55,984 nt of DNA, taken from the IMG/VR virus record IMGVR_UViG_3300033142_000702, positions 1 through 55,984 of that record, one strand, 5' to 3'. The stretch is from a virus. Under the pieces are notes generated by a model, which did not search any database, was not told the origin of the DNA, and was given only the letters and a program-made list of their open reading frames with translations. The position numbers were made by a program, and so were the translations under genes. Below are positions 9,329-17,363 of the stretch, piece after piece; the first letter of the stretch is position 1; each line of letters starts with the position of its first letter.

Positions 9329-10042
9329 TTAAGCCGCTTTCTTTACTTTAGCTTTATAATCGGAAGCCTCGTAACCGCGACGTGTGATAATTGTTTTAAC
9401 ACCACGTACTGTCTTACCGGATTTTTCTGCAATTTCTGCAACAGACAAACCAATCAAAGCACCTGCATTAAACAGTTCTTCGATAATGTCAATTTTAGTT
9501 GCTGCATGGGATTCACGCTGTGCGGGAATATCTAGTTGCTGTGTGCGGTTAAGACTTAGAGCCTTACCACGTACAGACGCTAAACTCTTACCTAGAGCAT
9601 CAGCAATATCTTCTAGATATTTACCAGAGTTTGCCATTGCTACGAATGTAGCTTCTTCTTCATCAGAATAAGTCTTTACAGACTCTTTCTTAGGTGTAGC
9701 TTTAACAGAACCTGTCAGTTCTAAGCTAAGTACCTTGCCCTGAATTTGCTTAGCAGAGAATTCTCCACCACCAAACGCTTCAGCGATTTGAGCATAAGTA
9801 AACTCACCAGGATTATCTGCTAGAAATGTTACTAGTGCTTCTTCTTGAACTTCAGAGAATTTGCGTGCACGAGGGCCAGCCTTCTCTACTTCTTCACCCA
9901 TCTTACGTAGCTTTGCGCTAACTGAACGGGTAGATACTTCTAATACTTCTGCCGCTGCCGCTGCCGCTTCTTGACTTACTGGGCGATCTCCGCCTACAGC
10001 TTCAAGCAATTGTGCTACTCTGTCTTCTGTCCATAAACTCAT
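9329..10042 (-). CDS. tandem helix-turn-helix DNA-binding protein in the T5 D5 position
   Basis: 237 aa with four repeated HTH-like units, including AAAAAAEVLEVSTRSVSAKL, YAQIAEAFGG..., YLEDIADALGKSLASVRGKAL and SVAEIAEKSGKTVRGVKTII; the C-terminal tail is basic (KAKVKKAA). It lies between ligB and the DnaB-type helicase, the place of the abundant DNA-binding regulator D5 in T5. Likely an early double-stranded DNA-binding or transcription-control protein. The D5 identity rests on position and repeat architecture. Confidence 0.65.
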   Translation of the reverse strand: MSLWTEDRVAQLLEAVGGDRPVSQEAAAAAAEVLEVSTRSVSAKLRKMGEEVEKAGPRARKFSEVQEEALVTFLADNPGEFTYAQIAEAFGGGEFSAKQIQGKVLSLELTGSVKATPKKESVKTYSDEEEATFVAMANSGKYLEDIADALGKSLASVRGKALSLNRTQQLDIPAQRESHAATKIDIIEELFNAGALIGLSVAEIAEKSGKTVRGVKTIITRRGYEASDYKAKVKKAA

Positions 10043-10043
10043 G

Positions 10044-10799
10044 TTATGTTTCCTTAATTAAACTTGCTATTGTTACTATTGGAATCTCTAAGGATTCCGC
10101 CTTTTTACTTTTACTTGAGTTACTACCGTCTTCGCAAACTAGATAATCCGTCTTTCCAGATACTCCAGTAGTAATTGTATAACCATAATCTTCTAGAAAT
10201 TCTTTGGCTTTTGCCCTATTTGAAAAATCATTGAGTTTACCTGTTATACATACATTACCTTGGTGTTCCATGTTTTTAACTTCAACAGTTAAAAACGTAA
10301 AATACTCTTCTAATTGTTCTACGTCATCTATATTATCACTTAAATAATCAAATAGATTATCCAAGGCCTTAGGTCCTACACTTATATAACCTAAGAATTT
10401 TTCTTTACATAGATCCTCAATACTATTAATTTTAGCACCGATTTTCTTACTTGCAGTATCCCCAATTAAAGGAATACTTAACGCACTTAAGAACGTAGCA
10501 AAGGTAGTAGTTTTACTATTTTCAATTTCATTGAAAATCTTTTGTCCAATTTTCTCACCTAGAGCTTCCACATAAGCCTGTAAATGAGTTTCATATATCT
10601 CCAAGGGATGGACAAAACCAAGTTTGGAAATACTTGCAGGGCCTAAGCCCTTAATACGCATTTTCTTTACGAAGGCTTCCACCTTCTTTGTAGATTGAGC
10701 AGGACAATCTTTACTCCTGCAAAATAATTGAGAGTTAACTGTTTCCAAGTCTGATGAGCAGCTTGGGCATTGTGTTGGAATCTCTATTTCTATTGTCAT
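10044..10799 (-). CDS. ligB: NAD-dependent DNA ligase, C-terminal subunit (zinc finger, HhH, BRCT)
   Basis: 251 aa from the ATG at 10799. Domains in order: C4 zinc finger (CPSC...CRSKDCP, about residues 7-28), helix-hairpin-helix repeats (KGLGPASISKLG and others), and a C-terminal BRCT domain (NVCITGKL...TDYLVCE). It lacks the nucleotidyltransferase core, which is a separate gene upstream. The start is 7 nt after the -10 box of its own promoter, implying a leaderless transcript; an upstream in-frame ATG would overlap the promoter. Confidence 0.88.
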   Translation of the reverse strand: MTIEIEIPTQCPSCSSDLETVNSQLFCRSKDCPAQSTKKVEAFVKKMRIKGLGPASISKLGFVHPLEIYETHLQAYVEALGEKIGQKIFNEIENSKTTTFATFLSALSIPLIGDTASKKIGAKINSIEDLCKEKFLGYISVGPKALDNLFDYLSDNIDDVEQLEEYFTFLTVEVKNMEHQGNVCITGKLNDFSNRAKAKEFLEDYGYTITTGVSGKTDYLVCEDGSNSSKSKKAESLEIPIVTIASLIKET

Positions 10800-10806
10800 T
10801 ATATAT

Positions 10807-10835
10807 ATTATATCAAAGGTTGAGCAACCTGTCAA
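10807..10835 (-). promoter_or_regulatory. sigma70-type promoter upstream of ligB
   Basis: TTGACA (10835-10830), 17 bp, TATAAT (10812-10807), with extended -10 TGA directly before TATAAT. It lies between the two ligase genes, so ligB and the D5-like gene can be made independently of ligA. Confidence 0.8.
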
Positions 10836-10868
10836 GAACTATTTTTTGGTTGCATGAGTGTTTATTAT

Positions 10869-11813
10869 CTATTCCGCTTTCTTAATTATCCGTGGGATAA
10901 TCCCGCCAGCTCTCTCTACCATTACGGCGTCACCTATATGTAAATCCAAGGCTTTAATAAAGCCAGGATTATTTAAGGTGGCCCTAGAAACTTTAGCCCC
11001 ATCAATATCTACAGTATCTAAGATAGCTACCGGGGTTACCTTACCAGATTTACCCGTTTCCCAGTCTACTCTTAGAAGAATAGTCTTTACACCTTCTGAA
11101 CGCTCTTTCATAGCATAAGCACCTCGCGGGTGTTTACTAGTATAACCTGCTGCGTAGAAATCTTTTAATGAGTAGTATCTAAAAACTACCCCATCTTGTG
11201 GATAATCATCTGTACTATGTGTCATTACTGTTTTAAAGCCTATATCTCTTAAATATCCTATAGTAGCTTGATAGGTTTCAAACATTGATTCCTGCATATC
11301 ATATGCAAAAAAGGTAACTGCCTTTTCTTCAAAGGCTTCCGGACCTTTAAGATTAAGCGCTCCAGCAGCATAATTTCTAGAATTGAGAATATCTTTATGT
11401 GCAACTATTTCTCCTGTAACTTGAAAAATATCTTTACGTTTTACTGTAGTGGGTATACCCATTTTATATGCTTTACTCATAGTGAATAAGTGATCTACTC
11501 TTTCACCATATATACCATCGCCCCTAGTTACTATACTGTGTAATGTACCATTTAAATAGGTTATAGCTACGGCCGCACCGTCTAACTTAGGAGTTTCTTC
11601 GTACAACCAAGGTTCAGACTCTGTATATTCACCCACATATTCTTTACGTAAAGAATACATACGATATAAATGTTTACTACGTCCCTTATTTGTTCCCACA
11701 CTTAAATCTTCAGAACAAACGTCTTCCAACGCATCATACTGAGAATCAGATATGATAGGCTCTCCGGCATAATAAGCAGCCTTACAAGTTTCTAAATATT
11801 CTTTTAAACTCAT
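10869..11813 (-). CDS. ligA: NAD-dependent DNA ligase, N-terminal catalytic subunit
   Basis: 314 aa. Contains the Ia domain (residues 1-40), the adenylylated lysine motif KLDG (near residue 77), RGDG, TGEIV, DGVVFR and the AMKER lysine motif, followed by an OB-fold (GKSGKVTPVA, ATLNNP). Zinc finger, HhH and BRCT are missing and are encoded by ligB downstream. The two-gene ligase is a T5 hallmark as far as I recall. Confidence 0.9.
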   Translation of the reverse strand: MSLKEYLETCKAAYYAGEPIISDSQYDALEDVCSEDLSVGTNKGRSKHLYRMYSLRKEYVGEYTESEPWLYEETPKLDGAAVAITYLNGTLHSIVTRGDGIYGERVDHLFTMSKAYKMGIPTTVKRKDIFQVTGEIVAHKDILNSRNYAAGALNLKGPEAFEEKAVTFFAYDMQESMFETYQATIGYLRDIGFKTVMTHSTDDYPQDGVVFRYYSLKDFYAAGYTSKHPRGAYAMKERSEGVKTILLRVDWETGKSGKVTPVAILDTVDIDGAKVSRATLNNPGFIKALDLHIGDAVMVERAGGIIPRIIKKAE

Positions 11814-12178
11814 TTACGTCTCGGTTTATGTGTAATCTTAGGCTTGAATTTTCTACGGGGTTTGGGCACAGGAATACCTAGCAGCTCGCTAAGTTGTTCG
11901 CCCGGAGTTTTGATGTGTGTAGGGTAATGCAAGTATCCTGGTACAGGATTATAAAATTTAGGCTTGGGTATGGTTGGGTTAGATCCCGGCACTAATGGCT
12001 TAGATCTAGCAACGTACCCCTTTTCTTTTATTTCTTCTAACCTTTTTGCACATAATAGATCATTGGGGAATTTCTTGCAGTGTCGAGTTAATTTCTTAAT
12101 CTTATTTTTCTCAGCACGATTGTCTGTCTTATATACAGCATACAAGCCCTTCCCTTTCTTACTCTTCTGTCTAGCCAT
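11810..12178 (-). CDS. 122-aa very basic protein
   Basis: Lys/Arg-rich at both ends (MARQKSKKGKG; PKPRRKFKPKITHKPRRK) with a Pro/Tyr-rich middle. Such composition suggests nucleic-acid binding, but no family was recognised. It overlaps ligA by 4 nt downstream and the 69-aa gene by 8 nt upstream. Confidence 0.65.
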   Translation of the reverse strand: MARQKSKKGKGLYAVYKTDNRAEKNKIKKLTRHCKKFPNDLLCAKRLEEIKEKGYVARSKPLVPGSNPTIPKPKFYNPVPGYLHYPTHIKTPGEQLSELLGIPVPKPRRKFKPKITHKPRRK

Positions 12179-12380
12179 TATCTTGAGCCTCGTTCCAAGG
12201 ATTAATCCCCGGTTCTGTTACAGCACCATTGTTCGCAATTATAGCAAAACACCACTCTTCCGCACCTCTTATATGAATTTCAAATTGAATTTCATTTTCA
12301 GGTAGTTCGGGATGGCCAGTTTCTCTAATTACATTCTGTATTTTTTCTGATATTTCTCGTTTCTGTCTTACTGAAAACAT
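12171..12380 (-). CDS. 69-aa protein of unknown function
   Basis: Short acidic protein; IQFEIHIRGAEEWCF suggests a beta-strand pair. ATG overlaps the stop of the HTH gene upstream by one base (TAATG). Unrecognised. Confidence 0.6.
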   Translation of the reverse strand: MFSVRQKREISEKIQNVIRETGHPELPENEIQFEIHIRGAEEWCFAIIANNGAVTEPGINPWNEAQDNG

Positions 12381-13018
12381 TATTCTATCCTGTAATCTAA
12401 TGTCTGTTGTGTTGTGACGAATTCATCGTCCCGTAATTTAAACTGTTTTAGTACTTTTAACTTACCTAATTCCCACCAAGGTTGATAAGCAAATTGATTA
12501 TGTTTACCGTATACCCATATACAATACACACTATCTTTTCCATCTTGAATTTCAGCAACCGAATTATATCTACTAGACCATACAAGTTCTTTAGGTTCGA
12601 AATTCTCTGATACCATTTCGTCTGGCATTAAATCTGGATTAAAATATGTACTATTCTTACTACGTTCTGGTAAGTGTAACTCTGTAATTTTATTCTTTAT
12701 AACATTGATACTTCTAAAAGAACTCTTAGCTATACTAGAGATACTATCCCCAGATAAGTAATTGATTACAATTTCTTTAAGTTCTAAGTCCCCAAATGCT
12801 CTTCCCCTGTTCTCTTTCATACGCCTTTTTGTATAGGCTATTTTATCTTCGTATTCCTGTATAATACTACTTAAACGTTTTGTATTATAAGAAATGTTTA
12901 GGATTTCACAAGCAACTTTCTTAGTTACTGGCTTGTCCTGCTTCAAAAGCTGGACGACGCGAGCTATTGTCGCGTCGTCCAAACGTTCGTAGTCTTTTTT
13001 TCTAATTCCACGCGCCAC
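12380..13018 (-). CDS. 212-aa HTH DNA-binding protein
   Basis: Starts with GTG two bases after the preceding stop. The first 60 residues contain an HTH-like stretch (KKVACEILNISYNTKRLSSII) and residues ~85-110 a second (ISSIAKSSFRSINVIKNKI). The C-terminal half is Trp/Tyr-rich. Probably a transcription or replication regulator. It sits between a D5-related small protein and the ligase genes. Confidence 0.6.
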   Translation of the reverse strand: MARGIRKKDYERLDDATIARVVQLLKQDKPVTKKVACEILNISYNTKRLSSIIQEYEDKIAYTKRRMKENRGRAFGDLELKEIVINYLSGDSISSIAKSSFRSINVIKNKITELHLPERSKNSTYFNPDLMPDEMVSENFEPKELVWSSRYNSVAEIQDGKDSVYCIWVYGKHNQFAYQPWWELGKLKVLKQFKLRDDEFVTTQQTLDYRIE

Positions 13019-13020
13019 TA

Positions 13021-13377
13021 TTAGGCCAGTAATTCTGTAATATATACTGCTGCCTTACCTGTAAGACGGTCACAAATATCACTATCTACTTCTTTTCCAC
13101 CAGCTTCAATAGCTTTCTTTAACGCATCAATAGCTTCAGCTTTATTAACGCGAGTACTTTTCTTTCCGTCTCCCGTAGCAGTGCTTGCCTTAGCCACTTC
13201 TTGCTTAACGTATACGCCACCACGACTTAGGATCATGCGAACACCATTAGGTGTTTTTTCAATATCCTTAGCTATAGTTTTAACTATTTCCATGCTAGTT
13301 TCTGGTGTGGGATTTTGAGCCTCATAAGTCTCAATAACCTCTGCTTTAAGCTCATCTGTCCACTCTTTTTCTGCCAT
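13021..13377 (-). CDS. 118-aa DNA-binding protein related to the D5-like protein
   Basis: Residues 2-55 form an HTH unit ending GVRMILSRGGVYVKQ, which resembles the last HTH unit of the 237-aa D5-like protein (GVKTIITRRGYEASDYK). A linker and an Ala/Lys-rich helical tail follow. It is the first gene behind its own promoter with a good GGAAGAAG ribosome site. Likely paralogous early regulator. Confidence 0.6.
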   Translation of the reverse strand: MAEKEWTDELKAEVIETYEAQNPTPETSMEIVKTIAKDIEKTPNGVRMILSRGGVYVKQEVAKASTATGDGKKSTRVNKAEAIDALKKAIEAGGKEVDSDICDRLTGKAAVYITELLA

Positions 13378-13407
13378 TTTTCTTCTTCCTTTTTCAAGTA
13401 TTTATAT

Positions 13408-13436
13408 ATTATATCAAGCTTAACCTAAAAGATCAA
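13408..13436 (-). promoter_or_regulatory. sigma70-type promoter for the HTH-ligA unit
   Basis: TTGATC (13436-13431), 17 bp, TATAAT (13413-13408) with extended -10 TGA. A leader of roughly 25 nt carries the ribosome site. Confidence 0.75.
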
Positions 13437-13437
13437 G

Positions 13438-13713
13438 TTAAGATTTTTTGACTATATTTAAATTATAGTATCTAATTTTTGGTTCGGTTTTTAATTGACC
13501 TATTTCTACCATAGCTTTTATAAACTTTGGAAAATCATAACCAGGAGTACCGAGTTCTGGTATAGCTAAGTCAGTTATATTACCATTCCATATTTCTAGT
13601 AAAGCTTCCCTCATATTCCATATTATCTTGTAAGACCTAAAAACTTTGGGGAACTGTGTATTTCTGGAGTTATGAATCTTAAAACAATAGGTATCAGCTA
13701 TGATTGCTTTCAA
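13438..13713 (-). CDS. 91-aa protein of unknown function
   Basis: Unrecognised. Contains the run GTPGYDFPKFIKAMVEIGQL. It overlaps the peptide deformylase stop by 4 nt. It ends 2 nt from the next promoter. Confidence 0.6.
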   Translation of the reverse strand: MKAIIADTYCFKIHNSRNTQFPKVFRSYKIIWNMREALLEIWNGNITDLAIPELGTPGYDFPKFIKAMVEIGQLKTEPKIRYYNLNIVKKS

Positions 13714-14225
13714 CTCATTCTCCCATTTCTTTTGTACTTGTGCATACTCTTTAAGAATTTACTTTTCGCGTACTCTGTCATCCTGTTAATCATTAAAATA
13801 CCATTTAAATGATCTATCTCATGTTGCAAGCAGCAACTAAGTAACGCAGTAGCTTCTTCAATTTTTGTTTCTCCTGTTACATCTTCATACTCTACCGTAA
13901 CACTTTTATGTCTGTTAATGACTGCTGTGGCGCCGGGCAGGGATAGACACCCTTCTTGACTCTTCACCATCTTATCAGACATTTTTATAACTCGTGGGTT
14001 TATAAGAATTAAAGGATTATTACCATCTAATTCTACAACACACATCCTGAAGGGCAATCCTACTTGATTAGCACTAAGACCTACGCCACCCCTATCGCGA
14101 AGTATCTCTAGCATACTGGAACCTATTTGTGTGAAAGTATCACTCTTTATATCTTTCTTAGGTATATCTAACAATTTAGTAAACAACTCTTGGTTAGGGT
14201 GTCTCGTTATTGTTTTTACTGTCAT
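13710..14225 (-). CDS. def: peptide deformylase
   Basis: Removes the N-formyl group from nascent proteins; Fe/Zn enzyme of 171 aa. All three signature motifs are present: GVGLSANQVG (motif I), EGCLSLPG (motif II, metal cysteine) and QHEIDHLNG (motif III HExxH). Full length for phage deformylases. It fits with the phage's own translation RNAs, including an initiator-like tRNA. It is coupled by 4 nt to the genes on both sides. Confidence 0.93.
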   Translation of the reverse strand: MTVKTITRHPNQELFTKLLDIPKKDIKSDTFTQIGSSMLEILRDRGGVGLSANQVGLPFRMCVVELDGNNPLILINPRVIKMSDKMVKSQEGCLSLPGATAVINRHKSVTVEYEDVTGETKIEEATALLSCCLQHEIDHLNGILMINRMTEYAKSKFLKSMHKYKRNGRMS

Positions 14226-14422
14226 TTTATTTTCACACCTTTAAAAATTAAAAGCTCTACTTTAGCCTCTAAAATTTCTAACCTTTCCTCTAGGGATAGT
14301 TCTTTTACTATTATTTTTTTGGCTTCTGGGGCTTTTTCTATTATTTCTTGAAAAGCTTCTAACAGTGAGGCTGCCTGTACTTCGGCAATCAAGTTATCAT
14401 CTTTATCATACGCGTATGCCAT
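14222..14422 (-). CDS. 66-aa helical protein of unknown function
   Basis: ATG at 14422 is chosen because AGGAAGT lies 5 nt upstream; a longer in-frame start would overlap the FmdB-like gene. Mostly helical with alternating Glu/Leu (coiled-coil-like) and a basic end. Unrecognised. Confidence 0.6.
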   Translation of the reverse strand: MAYAYDKDDNLIAEVQAASLLEAFQEIIEKAPEAKKIIVKELSLEERLEILEAKVELLIFKGVKIK

Positions 14423-14423
14423 T

Positions 14424-14588
14424 TTACTTCCTATCATTGAATTTAAACGTTGTGGCCGGACCAGGCATTAACCTTTTTGTAAGTCCGAAACACTCGTAGC
14501 ACTTTTGTTGATCTTTTTCTTTCTTTAGTACAAAGCGCTCAAATACTATTGTGCAGTTATCACATTTATAATCATATGTCGCAAACAT
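14424..14588 (-). CDS. FmdB-like zinc ribbon, 54 aa
   Basis: MFATYDYKCDNC matches the start of FmdB-type proteins (short beta strand with YDYKC). The second knuckle is CYEC, giving a four-cysteine zinc ribbon, then a short basic tail. Small phage FmdB proteins are common and of unknown role. It overlaps the 126-aa gene upstream by 17 nt. Confidence 0.7.
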   Translation of the reverse strand: MFATYDYKCDNCTIVFERFVLKKEKDQQKCYECFGLTKRLMPGPATTFKFNDRK

Positions 14589-14952
14589 CACTATTCCTTA
14601 GCATTATTTCCTTTTGTATAAATACTTTAGTTTCTCCTAAACTTTTAGGAAATTTATGATTAGGAAATGTTATATGTTCTGTAAGCAAATGAATTCTTTT
14701 ATCATACTTTAATCCAAGTAAGGATTTGAACCACTGCCAATTATCACTGGGGTAGCTTGCTATGACTTCTTCTTGTTGTAAAACTTGGGCAAAGGGTCTG
14801 TGTACTACTTGCATTTGAAACTTAGTCTCCGCTAGTATATAGTCTAGAAATACGTCGTCAAACATGGCTTCAAGTTCTATAAGTTTTCCCACGGTATAAG
14901 TTTGTCTTTCTAACTTTATTTCCTCTATACCCTTTAATTCGTGTTGATCCAT
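14572..14952 (-). CDS. 126-aa protein of unknown function
   Basis: Unrecognised mixed alpha/beta protein. It overlaps the methyltransferase gene by 19 nt upstream and the FmdB-like gene downstream, so it is part of the same coupled set. Confidence 0.6.
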   Translation of the reverse strand: MDQHELKGIEEIKLERQTYTVGKLIELEAMFDDVFLDYILAETKFQMQVVHRPFAQVLQQEEVIASYPSDNWQWFKSLLGLKYDKRIHLLTEHITFPNHKFPKSLGETKVFIQKEIMLRNSDVCDI

Positions 14953-15572
14953 TCTATCACCTGTTCTGTTAAATACTTACTATATACTGGAGGGATTGCT
15001 TGGGCTAGTTCGGATTTGGACATCCAATTAATGCCCATGGCATCAGACCATTCAGCAGTAGTTCCTACCCAGTGTCCTGCAACAGTATAAAAGTCGCCAG
15101 AATCCGCTCTACGTTTTTTTGCTTCATGTCCTTCATGCTTACACCCCATCTCTACTACTAGTGGTACATTTGATTCAAAAAGTCGATGCCTAAAGACCTT
15201 TAAGTCTCCGGGGAACATAGTCCCGCACAACTTAACTGGGTTAAGTAATGGAGCACCGACTACATTTTCCATGATGTAAGGCTTGCCAGACTTCTTGAGA
15301 TAATGTCTTGTAATTTCAACCAAGTCTTGATAGTCAGTTCCCTCATTGCGTCTACAGGCCGATGACCAGCTATAGGCTTGACAAGGTGGTGAAGCCCATA
15401 TAAAATCAAAATCATCGAGACCCATATCCATAAAATCAACAGCATCTTCACAAAAATAATCGTAAGGGTAGTTAAGCCCATCAGCACTATCAACCCCAAT
15501 AACCTCAAAACCAGCATCTGCAATTCCTTTGCTAGCACCTCCTGCCCCGCAGAACAGATCTAATGCTATCAT
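14934..15572 (-). CDS. C5-cytosine DNA methyltransferase-like protein
   Basis: 212 aa. Motif I DLFCGAGGASKG, motif IV SPPCQAYSW with the catalytic cysteine, and motif VI ENV are clear. The enzyme is short: the target-recognition region is reduced to ~50 residues. Compact forms like this occur in marine phages. It could methylate phage DNA against restriction or act as an orphan enzyme. No cognate nuclease is next to it. Confidence 0.85.
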   Translation of the reverse strand: MIALDLFCGAGGASKGIADAGFEVIGVDSADGLNYPYDYFCEDAVDFMDMGLDDFDFIWASPPCQAYSWSSACRRNEGTDYQDLVEITRHYLKKSGKPYIMENVVGAPLLNPVKLCGTMFPGDLKVFRHRLFESNVPLVVEMGCKHEGHEAKKRRADSGDFYTVAGHWVGTTAEWSDAMGINWMSKSELAQAIPPVYSKYLTEQVIEWINTN

Positions 15573-15862
15573 ATTGTTTCCTTTAGTATTCTATCTAATA
15601 TCACAGAGTAGAAGTTAGATTTTAATATATCTTCATTCCCATTCTTCTCATGTGCTCTAATATGGTATTTAAGTATGTTGCCCCTTAAATACCCTATATA
15701 CTCTTCTCTAGTTAATACTGTTTCTATTAACTCAGTTACTTCTATTTTCTTACCTTTTACATTAATTTGGTAATGTTTAGGGTGGTTGACCATATCTTTT
15801 GGCTGACCATTTGATATTATCTGCTCTATCCCATCTATCCAATGTCTGACTTCATCACTCAT
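15569..15862 (-). CDS. DUF3310 / SaV-like protein
   Basis: 97 aa from the ATG at 15862. Carries the family signature VNHPKHY followed by the helical part YLRGNILKYHIRAHEKNG. DUF3310 proteins are common phage proteins sometimes described as nucleotide-kinase related. Overlaps its neighbours on both sides. Confidence 0.75.
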   Translation of the reverse strand: MSDEVRHWIDGIEQIISNGQPKDMVNHPKHYQINVKGKKIEVTELIETVLTREEYIGYLRGNILKYHIRAHEKNGNEDILKSNFYSVILDRILKETI

Positions 15863-16205
15863 ATTCAACCACTTTTACTATTAAACCCCTATCTGTTGCA
15901 TAATCAATCATGTGCATAGTACCCTTACTCTTACCATTCCAAAAAGCTAACAGATGGTCCGCGTTTTTTGCCATTAATTTATTTCTGCGTATCCCCGCAG
16001 ATCTACCATACTTATTCCATTCAGCATGAAAACCTTCGAGAGGTAATTCATGCTGTGCGGCGAAGTCGCACGCTAGACTATCCGCACCTCTGGCCAATCC
16101 AGAGATTATAGTTACGGGGGTAGCTCCCCCTATAAACTCCAAGGCTTCCGCTTCTAACAGTTCATAATCGAAGAAATTGCGCCCACCTGCTATTATTAAT
16201 CTCAT
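15855..16205 (-). CDS. DUF2493 / SLOG-fold (YspA-like) protein
   Basis: 116 aa, with the family pattern complete: IIAGGRNFFDY, SGLARGADSLA, EWNKYGRSAGIRRN and LLAFWNGKSKGTMHMI. The SLOG fold binds nucleotides or nucleotide-derived ligands; its role in phages is not established. Coupled to a tiny 18-codon ORF upstream. Confidence 0.85.
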   Translation of the reverse strand: MRLIIAGGRNFFDYELLEAEALEFIGGATPVTIISGLARGADSLACDFAAQHELPLEGFHAEWNKYGRSAGIRRNKLMAKNADHLLAFWNGKSKGTMHMIDYATDRGLIVKVVEYE

Positions 16206-16258
16206 AAGTAAATAATCTCAAAATCACCGTTGGGTAAATGTTTAACTTCCCAATTCAT
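16202..16258 (-). CDS. 18-aa mini-gene, translationally coupled on both sides
   Basis: An 18-codon frame fills exactly the gap between two genes. Its ATG overlaps the stop of the 63-aa gene (ATGA) and its TGA overlaps the next ATG. Product starts MNWEVKHLPNG. It may be a real peptide or only a coupling device. Confidence 0.45.
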   Translation of the reverse strand: MNWEVKHLPNGDFEIIYL

Positions 16259-16446
16259 CCTAAATCTCCTAGATCAGTTTCATCGGTTATGTATTGATAA
16301 CCGCCTTTATCATAGGCAATAGCAACTCTTCCCCGCTTACGTTGGGATTCCAATTTAGCTTCTGCCTCTCCACAAGTTAGACACACAGTATAACCTAATG
16401 CTAGTCTTCTTGGGTCCACTTCCTCCATTCTACATTTACACAACAT
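16255..16446 (-). CDS. 63-aa four-cysteine zinc-finger protein
   Basis: CKC near the N-terminus and CLTCGEAEAK form a four-cysteine site resembling DksA/TraR-type fingers, followed by an RKRGR patch. TAATG overlap with the upstream gene. Possible regulator; function not known. Confidence 0.65.
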   Translation of the reverse strand: MLCKCRMEEVDPRRLALGYTVCLTCGEAEAKLESQRKRGRVAIAYDKGGYQYITDETDLGDLG

Positions 16447-16667
16447 TAGTGTAGCACCCTATCAGTATTAATTTCACCAGTTTTTATTTTCCTAATATAC
16501 ATAGCAACTACTAAACACATTGCTTCATGTACCATAGGACCGTCTAAAACTGTAAATTGTTTAGTTTGAACTATACGCATAGCATCCCCTATAAATCTAT
16601 CCCCAAATGTTTCTAACATATGGTTCTCTAATTCAGGTGAGACTATTTCTAGGTCTTCTAATTCCAA
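16446..16667 (-). CDS. 73-aa protein, TTG start
   Basis: TTG at 16667, with GGGAG 7 nt upstream, is the only start fitting the ribosome site; no in-frame ATG is nearby. Helical, mildly acidic, unrecognised. First gene behind the promoter at 16691-16719. Confidence 0.6.
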   Translation of the reverse strand: MELEDLEIVSPELENHMLETFGDRFIGDAMRIVQTKQFTVLDGPMVHEAMCLVVAMYIRKIKTGEINTDRVLH

Positions 16668-16690
16668 TGTTATTCTCCCATATATTATAT

Positions 16691-16719
16691 ATTATATCAA
16701 AATATTAAACCTTTTTCAA
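16691..16719 (-). promoter_or_regulatory. sigma70-type promoter
   Basis: TTGAAA (16719-16714), 17 bp, TATAAT (16696-16691) with extended -10 TGA. Its -35 box overlaps the stop of the last glycan gene, so it restarts transcription after that cluster. Confidence 0.75.
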
Positions 16720-17363
16720 GATAATATTTTGAAGTCCTCGCTATAATTGTGTTTAGCTTTACACCCTGCAGCTTTTTGTATTGTTGTAAAACTATCGTCG
16801 GCCCTAACTACTCCAGGTGATAATTCTTCCAATTCAGGAAAATCTTTATTATTAAGAAATATATCTACAGGTAATATTCCTTTTTCTTTCGCTACTTTAA
16901 TTAATTTAGTTGCACCCTTAGGTTTGATGATATAAGCGTGAGCTCCGGGTAAATAACCCCCTGCTTTAGAAAAGGTCTTATGTACTCCAGGTTTCTTCTT
17001 AATATTAGAACCATAACTGGGTATCCCAATAGTTATTATACTATCAAATTCAAATTCAGGGATAGTTTTGGTAAATACTGCATCATGTTCTAATATTAAC
17101 ATATTTTCTTCTAGTAATGCGCATAAACACCATAATTTATACTGAGATATAAAGTTACCAACTACTGGTTCTATTTCAGACCATTGAGTGTCCCACTGTC
17201 TAAATTTTAAATTTCGTTCTTTCGCCGCAGCTAAAGAAGTATCTTTAGTTGTAGCCATTACCTTGAGCACTGTTATACCATATTTCCGTGCACTAGCTAT
17301 ACACCTATCAGCTACTTCTACTGATTCTGGCATATCCATTAAAGTTACTACAAAAGCTTTCAT
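16716..17363 (-). CDS. GT25-like glycosyltransferase
   Basis: 215 aa. MKAFVVTLMDMPESVEVADRC... resembles the start of LPS-type GT25 enzymes, and ILEHDAVF provides the acidic sugar-nucleotide/metal motif. It is paralogous to the 229-aa gene at 25307 (LILEHDAIF). Last gene of the coupled glycan run. Donor and acceptor cannot be read from sequence. Confidence 0.7.
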   Translation of the reverse strand: MKAFVVTLMDMPESVEVADRCIASARKYGITVLKVMATTKDTSLAAAKERNLKFRQWDTQWSEIEPVVGNFISQYKLWCLCALLEENMLILEHDAVFTKTIPEFEFDSIITIGIPSYGSNIKKKPGVHKTFSKAGGYLPGAHAYIIKPKGATKLIKVAKEKGILPVDIFLNNKDFPELEELSPGVVRADDSFTTIQKAAGCKAKHNYSEDFKILS

